From positions 18,589 to 82,588 of the forward strand of contig JBNKSV010000006.1 in NCBI GenBank assembly GCA_050297535.1: a stretch of DNA of 64,000 nt. The letters are read 5' to 3'. Below the pieces are notes generated by a model. It did not search any database, was not told the origin of the DNA, and worked only from the letters and a program-made list of their open reading frames with translations. Numbering within the stretch: the stretch's first letter is position 1; each line of letters starts with the position of its first letter. Positions 37,318 through 45,267 of the stretch are shown in pieces. The position numbers were made by a program, and so were the translations under genes. The stretch comes from JAAGZL01 sp050297535. GTDB taxonomy: Bacteria; Pseudomonadota; Gammaproteobacteria; Chromatiales; Chromatiaceae.

Positions 37318-38416
37318 TTATAAGCCACTCTTGAGACTGGCCTCGATAAACATATCCAGACCACCATCCAGCACCGCCTGGGTGTTACCGGTTTCCAATC
37401 CGGTGCGCAGATCCTTGATCCTGGACTGGTCCAGTACATAAGATCTGATCTGACTACTCCAGCCGATATCAGATTTGGAATCCTCCAGAACCTGCTGGTC
37501 GGCGCTACGCTTCTGTATCTCAAGCTCATACAACTTGGCCTTCAACTGCTTCATGGCCTGGTCTTTATTCTTATGCTGAGAGCGATCATTTTGACACTGT
37601 ACCACGATGCCGGTGGGATTGTGGGTGATTCGCACCGCGGATTCGGTCTTGTTTACGTGCTGGCCACCGGCCCCACTGGCGCGATACACATCTATCCTAA
37701 GGTCAGCCGGATTGATCTCAACCTCTATGGAATCGTCTATCTCCGGCGAGACAAACACGGCAGCAAAGGAGGTGTGACGCCTATTACCGGAATCAAACGG
37801 AGATTTCCGCACCAAGCGATGCACCCCTATCTCGGTACGCAACCAACCAAATGCATATTCCCCGTCAAACTTGATAGTCGCGGATTTGATGCCGGCCACC
37901 TCGCCCGCCGAGCACTCCATCAGCTCGGTCTTAAAGCCCCTGGCCTCACCCCAACGCAGATACATGCGCAGCAACATCTCGGCCCAATCCTGGGCCTCGG
38001 TCCCACCGGAACCAGATTGTATATCCAGGAAGGCGTTATTGGCGTCCATGGGGCCGGAGAACATGCGGCGAAATTCCAGCTCAGACACCTGCTTCTCATA
38101 ACCATCCAGATCGGCAACAACACTATCGACGGTATCTACATCCCCCTCTTCCGTCGCCATCTCCAGGAGATCTGATGCGTCCGCCAGACCCGAGCCCAAC
38201 TGCTCCAGGGTCAAAACTACCGCTTCTAACGTGGAACGCTCTTTTCCCAGGGACTGAGCCCGTTCCTGATCGTTCCAAACATCAGGGGCTTCCAGTTCAC
38301 GCAGAACCTCGGTCAAACGCTCCTTCTTGCCATCGTAGTCAAAGGTACCCCCTAAGGGAGCTACTACGCCCAAGCAAGTCGTTGATTTTATTAATTATCG
38401 GATTTATATCCTGCAT
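37318..38416 (-). CDS. prfB: Peptide chain release factor 2, expressed by +1 programmed frameshift
   Basis: RF2 recognises UGA and UAA stop codons. Translation starts at ATG 38416 and meets an in-frame TGA at codon 26 (38341-38339). The ribosome must shift +1 there to continue, giving 25 + 340 = 365 residues, the usual RF2 length. The SPF stop-codon recognition motif is in RKSPFDSGNRR and the catalytic GGQ in SGAGGQHVNKTES. A GTG at 38373 in the downstream frame only looks like a start. The frameshift is normal autoregulation, not a mutation. Confidence 0.96.
38338..38353 (-). promoter_or_regulatory. prfB programmed +1 frameshift signal
   Basis: The mRNA reads AGG GGG TAC CTT TGA C. AGGGGG acts as an internal Shine-Dalgarno sequence, CTT is the slippery codon, and the weak TGA-C stop is decoded by RF2 itself. 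This matches the E. coli signal nearly base for base. Low RF2 favours frameshifting and more RF2. Confidence 0.96.
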
Positions 38417-38608
38417 TTCCTACCCCATGATGGAATCTCAAGGCAAACAGAAGACTTCACTGATTCCAATTAGTCCCGGCAAAAACATAAACAAGCCGCG
38501 GATTTTACACTAGATAGAAGCCTCGGGAAAACTGTCGCCACAAAACGACAAGGTATAGTATCCTTTGCGCTTCATAAATATAGAAGAGCCGTTACTAGGA
38601 GTGAGAGC

Positions 38609-39226
38609 GTGGAGATTGCCTGCCTTGATTTGGAAGGGGTTTTAATCCCGGAGATCTGGATAAATTTTGCCGAGCGAACCGGGATAGACGAGCTACGAGC
38701 CACTACGCGAGACATCCCGGATTATGATGTCCTGATGCGTCAACGCCTCAAGCTCCTTGAGCAGCACAAGCTCGGACTACCGGATATACAGGAGGTCATA
38801 GACGGCATGGGCCCACTTGAAGGGGCGCGCGAATTTATCGACTGGCTGCGTGAGCGCTTCCAGGTAGTAATACTCTCCGATACCTTCTACGAATTTGCCG
38901 CCCCCATGATGCGCCAACTCGGCTACCCTACCCTGCTTTGCCACAAACTCAGCGTGGACGAAAACGGTTTTGTGACTGACTATCATCTGCGTCAAAAGGA
39001 TCCCAAACGCCAATCGGTAAAGGCCTTCAAATCGTTGAATTACAGAATCATCGCAGCCGGTGATTCATATAATGACACCAGTATGCTGGCTGAGGCGGAC
39101 AGAGGCATACTGTTCCGCCCCCCTCAGAATGTGATAGACGAATTCCCACAATACCCGGTGGTTACCAACTATGATGATTTTCGTACTGCTTTTATCGAGG
39201 CAAGCGACAGGGAGCTACAGAGATAG
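38609..39226 (+). CDS. thrH: ThrH: phosphoserine phosphatase / phosphoserine:homoserine phosphotransferase
   Basis: The 205-residue HAD-family protein starts MEIACLDLEGVLIPE, where Asp7 is the nucleophile and DLEG replaces the usual D-x-D-x-T. This feature marks ThrH. ILSDTFYEF carries motif II and AAGDSYNDTSML motif IV. ThrH removes phosphate from phosphoserine and can pass it to homoserine. The start is GTG 38609, with AGGAG upstream. It is divergent from prfB. Confidence 0.93.
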   Translation: MEIACLDLEGVLIPEIWINFAERTGIDELRATTRDIPDYDVLMRQRLKLLEQHKLGLPDIQEVIDGMGPLEGAREFIDWLRERFQVVILSDTFYEFAAPMMRQLGYPTLLCHKLSVDENGFVTDYHLRQKDPKRQSVKAFKSLNYRIIAAGDSYNDTSMLAEADRGILFRPPQNVIDEFPQYPVVTNYDDFRTAFIEASDRELQR

Positions 39227-39563
39227 TTAAATTCTAAGAATCGGTACTTCCGCATATTTCCTTATGCGTGCAATTCCAATGCATTATCAGTACTTCCGAA
39301 ATAATAATTAGGAGTCAAATTGCCCGAAATACCAATAGACTAGGTTTAACTAACAACAAATTCAAATAGCTATAGAAAATAATTCAAGGATATATGGAGC
39401 AAACATCATTAACTCCATGTTCAATAACGATTCATAAGATTAAGCACATATTCTTGTAGTATATATAGAAAAAATAACTATATTTTTCTTAAGCTATTTT
39501 TTACGCTATCAGCATGTTTTAGCCCTACCTACCGAACTAATACTGGAATGGAGCCAGATAGTT
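39227..39563. promoter_or_regulatory. AT-rich region upstream of rpfG
   Basis: No gene is visible in these 337 bases. The region is AT-rich and holds only a nine-base direct repeat (GTACTTCCG, twice near 39248 and 39291). The promoter of the rpfG-led cluster is expected here. GGAG lies about ten bases before the rpfG start. Confidence 0.4.
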
Positions 39564-40622
39564 ATGTCGACAGTAGTGATATTGGATGATCAATCTGTCA
39601 GCCGCATGATCCTGGAAGAACTGATTCAATCTATTGATACCAACATCCACATAGAGTCGTTCGCCGATCCTATAGAGGCACTGGACTGGGCAAAACACAA
39701 TGCACACGATCTGGTTATCACGGACTACAAAATGCCAAACATGGACGGGGTTGAATTCACCCGTTGGCTACGCAAGATTCCGTCCCGCGCAGATATACCA
39801 ATAGTCGTAATCACCTGTATGAATGAGAAGTCGGTGCGTTATCGCGCATTGGAGGCTGGCGCCACAGATTTTCTCATCAAACCATTTGACCACTATGAGT
39901 GCAAGGCACGATGCCGCAACCTACTCAAGTTACGTAGCCAACAAGCGATAATCAAGGACAGGGCACAATGGTTAGAAGATGAAATAAGCAAAAAGACATC
40001 CGATATAGAACAACGTGAAAAGGATACCCTACTACGTCTGGCCAGGGCTGGCGAATACCGCGATGAAGAAACCGGAACGCACGTCACCAGGATGTCTAAA
40101 TATGCAACCATAATCGCCAGTGAGCTTGGATTCAGCGAATCGAAATGCGATACCATACGCCACGCTGCCCCGATGCATGATATCGGCAAGATTGGAATCC
40201 CAGATCACATCCTGCTAAAGCCAGGAAAACTCAATCCAGATGAAATGAAGATCATCCAATCCCATACCACTATCGGCTATGAAATTCTCAGAGACAGCCC
40301 ATCAGATTATCTGCAGACAGGTGCAGTAATTGCTCTGGCCCACCATGAACGTTATGACGGCACCGGATACCCACTCAAGATCAGCGGCAACAACATACCA
40401 ATCGAAGCAAGAATCGTATCCATTGCCGATGTCTTTGATGCTCTGTTATCTGAGCGCCCATACAAAAAACCCTGGAGTATGGAAAGGGCCCTGGGGTTCA
40501 TCAAAGAGCAAAAAGGAAAACAGATAGACCCAGACTGCGTAGATGCCTTTTTCAGCAGATTGCCTGACATCCTAGACATCCATAACCAGTGGCCAGATCA
40601 GCCAAAAATGTTTGGAAATTAA
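39564..40622 (+). CDS. rpfG: RpfG-type response regulator with HD-GYP phosphodiesterase domain
   Basis: The 352-residue protein has a receiver domain (about 3-120, phosphoacceptor Asp54 in VITDYKMPNMDG) and a canonical HD-GYP domain (about 155-345) with MHDIGKIGIPDH (His205-Asp206) and HHERYDGTGYP (260-270). RpfG receives phosphate from RpfC when DSF is sensed and then degrades cyclic di-GMP. Other REC-HD-GYP proteins exist. The assignment as RpfG rests on the linked rpfC and rpfF genes and the order matching rpfGHC. Its stop overlaps the next gene's start. Confidence 0.92.
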   Translation: MSTVVILDDQSVSRMILEELIQSIDTNIHIESFADPIEALDWAKHNAHDLVITDYKMPNMDGVEFTRWLRKIPSRADIPIVVITCMNEKSVRYRALEAGATDFLIKPFDHYECKARCRNLLKLRSQQAIIKDRAQWLEDEISKKTSDIEQREKDTLLRLARAGEYRDEETGTHVTRMSKYATIIASELGFSESKCDTIRHAAPMHDIGKIGIPDHILLKPGKLNPDEMKIIQSHTTIGYEILRDSPSDYLQTGAVIALAHHERYDGTGYPLKISGNNIPIEARIVSIADVFDALLSERPYKKPWSMERALGFIKEQKGKQIDPDCVDAFFSRLPDILDIHNQWPDQPKMFGN

Positions 40623-42468
40623 AAACTGCACGGAGACCAAATATTTGCCATTCTCGTCAAAAAACATAACTAACTATTTGTTTAAGAATGGTCCGCAGTA
40701 TTGGATCAGGCCATTAACTGGTCTACTTTTTATGACGCTTCTGCTCTGGAAAAACAGCAGTAACCAGGAGCCATTAATCAACGACCCAGTCCTACTAATC
40801 CTTCTAACCTATACCCTACTGACCGCTGGCATAGCGTACCTTACTCCCAAAAAGATACTTGCAGTGAGGACATATACGTATATAACCATAGTTACTGATA
40901 CATGCGGAATATCGTTACTGCTAACCTTCGGAGGGGAATTCACCTCTCCAATGTGTATAGCCTATTATCTATTAATCCTGCACCATGGCTCTACCGCGCA
41001 GAACCGGGAATTGCTGCTCACCACCTCATTTTCGATCATAGGTTTTGCCACGACATTGTATCGGAGCGACTATTGGAACTCACAGATAATCCTTGGAACA
41101 GGAATACTCATCGGCTTAACCCTAACCACACTCATCCTTTATCGGAACAAAACTATCCAGCGCGCTCTAGCACTGACCCATGCAGAAAAGTCAGCAGGGA
41201 CGCAACATGGCATAAAACTACTACTTATAACAAACGACTATAAAGATAGGCATATGCTCCTAAGCTATATCGACTCATGGGGCATAAATGTAGCAATCTG
41301 TAACAGCACAATAAGGGCATTTGCAGAGTTGGTAAACAGTGCTGAGGATGGCAATGGATATACGACGGTTATAGTAGACTCATTAAACCTGGACATGGAT
41401 CCGATGCTGCTTGGCAAATCCATTCAGTCTGATAATGAGCTATTCAAAACCCACCTTATATACATATCACCCGAACACGAGGTCTGGCAAAGGGAGCAAC
41501 TTATAGAGGCCGGATACACAACCATACTGACCACCCCTATAGACAAGACCTTACTGTTCAATGCCCTGCATATCAGCGACAGCAAAACAGCCGATGACGA
41601 CAATATTTCCAGACTAATCCACCACTATTCAAGCAAAACAAATAACAAGCCATCCTTGGATATACTGCTGGCGGTTTGCGACAAACCGGAACAAGAGCTA
41701 TTCCGCACCGCCTTGGAACACAATGGGCACAGAATCTATACCGTGAGCGATGGTTTTCAAACACTGAATGCGTTACAGACGCACCAATTCGATATTGTAG
41801 TGCTGGATTTCCATATGCCAGATATGGATGGCTCAGAGGTAATAAGGCTCTATTACTACACCTACCTAAGCGAGGACTGGATACCTTTTATCGCCCTGGT
41901 AGACAGAGCTACACCAGAAACATTATCTCAATGCCGAGCAGCAGAGGTGAGCGCAATTCTTGCAAGACCGGTCAAAAAAGAAGAGTTGTTAATCACTATA
42001 TCTGACATTGCCTCGTCCAGGACAAAACAGACAGAAACCATAGATAGACATTGGCACCAATCACATCTACACAAAACCCTAATCAAAGATGATTACAAAC
42101 ATATTATAAACACACAGACGCTAATCCAGCTCGAAAAGCTTTCGTCCAGCAAAGATTTTCTAACTAAACTGACCACTACGTTTAATGATGATATGGATTG
42201 CATAATGGAGGGGTTAGCGCGGTCTATTGATAACAACTCGTTTACAGATTTCAAAGACTTGGCCTATGCCCTAAAAGATAGTTCCTGCAACATGGGGGCC
42301 GTTCTATTACACAAACTAAGTCTGTTGGCCCTGCAGATCAATCAACGCGAATTTAATGAGCAAGCCAGAACACTACTTAAAGAAATACACGAAGCGCTGG
42401 CAGAGACCAAACGTACGTTACAGGATTATGCGCAGGTACAGGGCAACTCTGCGTCTAACAACGAATAG
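40612..42468 (+). CDS. RpfC-like / RpfH-like protein lacking the kinase core, with degenerate HPt domain
   Basis: This protein of up to 618 residues has the multi-spanning sensor region of RpfC (about 30-178). It then jumps directly to a pseudo-receiver (about 200-318), a receiver (about 348-465, Asp399 in VVLDFHMPDMDG) and an HPt-like helix bundle (about 500-605). The HisKA and ATPase domains are absent. The receiver lysine is Arg452 (ARPV), and the HPt histidine is Tyr552 (AYALKDSS). It aligns well with the tail of the intact RpfC at 45268. Starts are TTG 40612 or, better spaced from GGAG, TTG 40645. Position matches rpfH in rpfGHC. Confidence 0.85.
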   Translation: MEIKNCTETKYLPFSSKNITNYLFKNGPQYWIRPLTGLLFMTLLLWKNSSNQEPLINDPVLLILLTYTLLTAGIAYLTPKKILAVRTYTYITIVTDTCGISLLLTFGGEFTSPMCIAYYLLILHHGSTAQNRELLLTTSFSIIGFATTLYRSDYWNSQIILGTGILIGLTLTTLILYRNKTIQRALALTHAEKSAGTQHGIKLLLITNDYKDRHMLLSYIDSWGINVAICNSTIRAFAELVNSAEDGNGYTTVIVDSLNLDMDPMLLGKSIQSDNELFKTHLIYISPEHEVWQREQLIEAGYTTILTTPIDKTLLFNALHISDSKTADDDNISRLIHHYSSKTNNKPSLDILLAVCDKPEQELFRTALEHNGHRIYTVSDGFQTLNALQTHQFDIVVLDFHMPDMDGSEVIRLYYYTYLSEDWIPFIALVDRATPETLSQCRAAEVSAILARPVKKEELLITISDIASSRTKQTETIDRHWHQSHLHKTLIKDDYKHIINTQTLIQLEKLSSSKDFLTKLTTTFNDDMDCIMEGLARSIDNNSFTDFKDLAYALKDSSCNMGAVLLHKLSLLALQINQREFNEQARTLLKEIHEALAETKRTLQDYAQVQGNSASNNE

Positions 42469-42560
42469 CAGCAACAGTTCTGTTCTCAATACAGAACCAA
42501 CAAATACAAGGTACTAGATCATTATAAAACATTAGCAAAAATAAAAAGAGGGAGTAGTTT

Positions 42561-42800
42561 ATGTCGTCAGATATACAAGATGTAGTCTTCGGGGCTATAG
42601 CCAAACAAAAGCAAATATCAGAAGAACTAATATCACTTGATTCAACTCTAGAGAGCCTGAACATCTCCTCCCTGGACGCCATCACCGTGATGTACGAGAT
42701 TGAGGATATTTATGATATAGAATTTCCGAATGAAGTTTTGGACAACCTACAGAACGTACAAGACATAATAAACGCCATCGGCAAATTGATCCCTGAGTAG
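42561..42800 (+). CDS. Acyl carrier protein, dedicated
   Basis: The 79-residue acidic helical protein matches acyl carrier proteins. The phosphopantetheine serine is Ser37 in LNISSLDAIT, corresponding to the D-S-L motif with Asp replaced by Ser. It differs from the housekeeping AcpP, which is much more conserved. A GGGAG site precedes the ATG. The ketosynthase gene starts eight bases later, so the two act together. It probably carries the acyl chain built or tailored by the next two enzymes. Confidence 0.88.
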   Translation: MSSDIQDVVFGAIAKQKQISEELISLDSTLESLNISSLDAITVMYEIEDIYDIEFPNEVLDNLQNVQDIINAIGKLIPE

Positions 42801-42808
42801 GAACCAGC

Positions 42809-44014
42809 ATGCACAGAAAGGTGGTAATCTCTGGGCTTGGCGTTATCTCCGCGCTAGGAAACAATGTATCGGAAGTATGGAGCGGACTCCTGGATGGCAG
42901 GTCGGGAATCAAATCCTTTACACCTCCGCCGGGAAGAGAGTTAAACATAAAACTTGTCGCCCAAGCAGAGTCCTTTAATACGGCTGATTATTTTTCCCCC
43001 TCTGAAATATCATCCTTAGATCGCCATGCCCAGTTCGCTATAGTTGCCGCCAGGGAGGCCATATCAGATGCCGGACTATCGACAGAACAACTGCGTCGTG
43101 CTGCGGCAATAATTGGTACCGGATGCGGAAGTGAAGAGGCCTATGAAGAGACCTATGCCAGACTCTTTCTGGACGGAAAACACAGGGTACATCCTCTAAC
43201 AGTACCTAAGGCCATGCCAACCACAGCCGCCTGCCAGATCAGTATGCAGTTTGGAATCACCGGACCAGTATTTACCGTATCCAGCGCCTGTTCATCAACC
43301 AACCATGCCGTCGCACAAGCGATTATGCTGATACGCGGCGGATTGGTCGATGTGGCTGTGGTGGGAGGATCAGACGCCCCTTTCAGTTACGGCATGCTGA
43401 AGGCATGGGAGGCATTGCGGGCATTAACGTCCGAGGCCTGCCGCCCTTTTTCTGCAGACCGCAGCGGATTGGTCATGGGTGAAGGTGCAGGAATCCTGGT
43501 GCTGGAATCCGCAGAGCACGCAGAAAGACGCAACAAAATACCCTACGCTGAACTATCTGGATTTGGGATGTCGGCAGATGCTGGTGATATAACAAAACCA
43601 TCTGCAGATGGAGCCGCCAAGGCCATAACTGCGGCCCTGGCTGACGCACAACTAACCCCGGAACAGGTGGAGTACGTAAACGCCCATGGCACCGGGACTG
43701 TAGCAAACGATTTGACCGAGACTAAAGCCCTACACCAAGTGTTCGGCGAACACGCCAAGAGTTTATTAGTCTCATCCACAAAATCAATGCATGGCCACGC
43801 CATGGGTGCCTCAGGCGCAATCGAATTGATTGCCACGGCCATGGCGATACGTGCAGGCGTAGCGCCACCGACCATTAACTTTACCTCTCCCGGAGACGGC
43901 TGTGATCTAAACTATGTGCCAAACAAGGCCCAGCAAATCAATATCAACAACGCGATCTCAAACTCTTTTGCCTTTGGTGGATTAAATGCCGTAGTCGCGT
44001 TGAGAAAAATATAG
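42809..44014 (+). CDS. Beta-ketoacyl-ACP synthase (FabF-like)
   Basis: The 401-residue enzyme has the FabF/KAS II fold. The catalytic triad is Cys161 (VSSACSSTNHA), His293 (NAHGTGTVAND) and His330 (SMHGHAMGASG). It also has the early VVISGLGVISALGN segment. It condenses malonyl-ACP with an acyl chain. It is not next to fabD, fabG or acpP, as the housekeeping FabF usually is. Lying beside a private ACP inside an rpf cluster, it is likely specialised, perhaps for signal or membrane acyl chains. Confidence 0.93.
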   Translation: MHRKVVISGLGVISALGNNVSEVWSGLLDGRSGIKSFTPPPGRELNIKLVAQAESFNTADYFSPSEISSLDRHAQFAIVAAREAISDAGLSTEQLRRAAAIIGTGCGSEEAYEETYARLFLDGKHRVHPLTVPKAMPTTAACQISMQFGITGPVFTVSSACSSTNHAVAQAIMLIRGGLVDVAVVGGSDAPFSYGMLKAWEALRALTSEACRPFSADRSGLVMGEGAGILVLESAEHAERRNKIPYAELSGFGMSADAGDITKPSADGAAKAITAALADAQLTPEQVEYVNAHGTGTVANDLTETKALHQVFGEHAKSLLVSSTKSMHGHAMGASGAIELIATAMAIRAGVAPPTINFTSPGDGCDLNYVPNKAQQININNAISNSFAFGGLNAVVALRKI

Positions 44015-44058
44015 GGTGGGATATTTCAAAAACAATCGTTGCGATAGGTAACATAATC

Positions 44059-45123
44059 ATGCCTAAATCATCAGAGCTAGAACAAAAATTTCTTAGTAAA
44101 GGTATCTATCCACATGGGAGCCCGGAACTAGAAATATTTGAAGAACGGATAATCAGATTCTTTAACCGAGAATATAGCCGGCGCGTGGCAGATAACATTC
44201 GGTTTGAGGATACTGGAGCCACTGCCGATCAAGGTCCAATGTGGCTGGAAACGAATGAATTGATGGCTAGACAATATGATCAGGATCTAAGACTATTCAA
44301 GGCTTTCCTGGATAAGAAATTGCTCGCCTATAGCGCAGCATACTATGGAGACGACCTGGGGTCTGTAAAGGCTTCCGCACTATCCCTGGAAGATGCGCAG
44401 GATGCCAAATGCAAATTGATTTGCGAGAGGGCCAAAATCAGCGGTAGTGAAGAGATTCTGAATATAGGATGCGGATTTGGCTCTTTTGAAAGTTATATTC
44501 TGCCTCGCTATAAAGATATCAACATATCCAGCATAACGGTTAGCAAGGTACAGGCGGGATATATTCGCAGCAAGATGGATGAATCTGGACACCCGCTCAA
44601 CAGCAAACGCCTGAATCTTATTGAAGCGGATTTCGGTAGCATTGATGTTCAAGAACTTGGAGAAAACAGATACGACCTCATCACTGGAATCGCCTCATTC
44701 GAGGCCGTCAACAATCTACGCTCTGCATTTAAAAAGATCGCCACCCTACTACGTCCTGGAGGCAGATTATTCCTGCATCTCATTGTCTCCAAGCCGGTGA
44801 TCCCTCAGTTTCTATCAGCAGAGAACACTATCACAAGCCGCTATTTTCCCGGCGGGCGCAACTGGCCATCACATATCATAGAGGCACAGACAGAATTCCT
44901 TGATCTAGAGAACAGCTGGTTCGTTAATGGTGTAAACTATTGGAAGACACTGGACGAATGGCAACGCAGATACTGGCTGAATATGCCGGACCTATTCGGT
45001 ACAGTCTTAGACGATGACAGCGTCAGACACTGGAATGAATATTTCAGTATATTCAAGGCATGTTTTATAGCATCTGATGGAACGCAGGTTGGTTTGGGAC
45101 ACTACCTATTCCGCAAACCTTAG
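44059..45123 (+). CDS. Cyclopropane-fatty-acid-synthase-like SAM methyltransferase
   Basis: The 354-residue protein has a class I SAM-binding motif ILNIGCGFGSFE (133-144) and looks like the CFA synthase superfamily. Residues matching CFA active-site positions appear present by eye: Cys138 in IGCG, Glu215 in SFEAV, His240 in LFLHLIV and Tyr294 in GVNYWKTL. CFA-type enzymes add a methylene or methyl group to acyl double bonds. The N-terminus is not that of typical CFA synthase. It lies 44 bases after the ketosynthase gene. Substrate is unknown; a small-molecule methyltransferase of the coclaurine type is an alternative. Confidence 0.82.
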   Translation: MPKSSELEQKFLSKGIYPHGSPELEIFEERIIRFFNREYSRRVADNIRFEDTGATADQGPMWLETNELMARQYDQDLRLFKAFLDKKLLAYSAAYYGDDLGSVKASALSLEDAQDAKCKLICERAKISGSEEILNIGCGFGSFESYILPRYKDINISSITVSKVQAGYIRSKMDESGHPLNSKRLNLIEADFGSIDVQELGENRYDLITGIASFEAVNNLRSAFKKIATLLRPGGRLFLHLIVSKPVIPQFLSAENTITSRYFPGGRNWPSHIIEAQTEFLDLENSWFVNGVNYWKTLDEWQRRYWLNMPDLFGTVLDDDSVRHWNEYFSIFKACFIASDGTQVGLGHYLFRKP

Positions 45124-45267
45124 CCAAGCATATCCCAACACTCAACCATAATCTTCTATCCAGAATAGCGAATAACATCACCATTCTGAGACAAAGCTCT
45201 CGGTCAGGCACATCCCTAGACCAAATTGCCGTGCAACCTAACTAAACTACATTATAATTAGCATGTT

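Noticed and set aside
38339..38373. prfB as a pseudogene (in-frame TGA) or a gene starting at GTG 38373
   Set aside because: The TGA is the well-known programmed frameshift site, with its internal Shine-Dalgarno and CTT slippery codon. The GTG is in the post-shift frame.
40612..42468. RpfC-like gene as an assembly artefact or frameshifted kinase
   Set aside because: The frame is continuous, the sensor leads directly into the pseudo-receiver, and the HPt and receiver changes are point changes spread along the gene.
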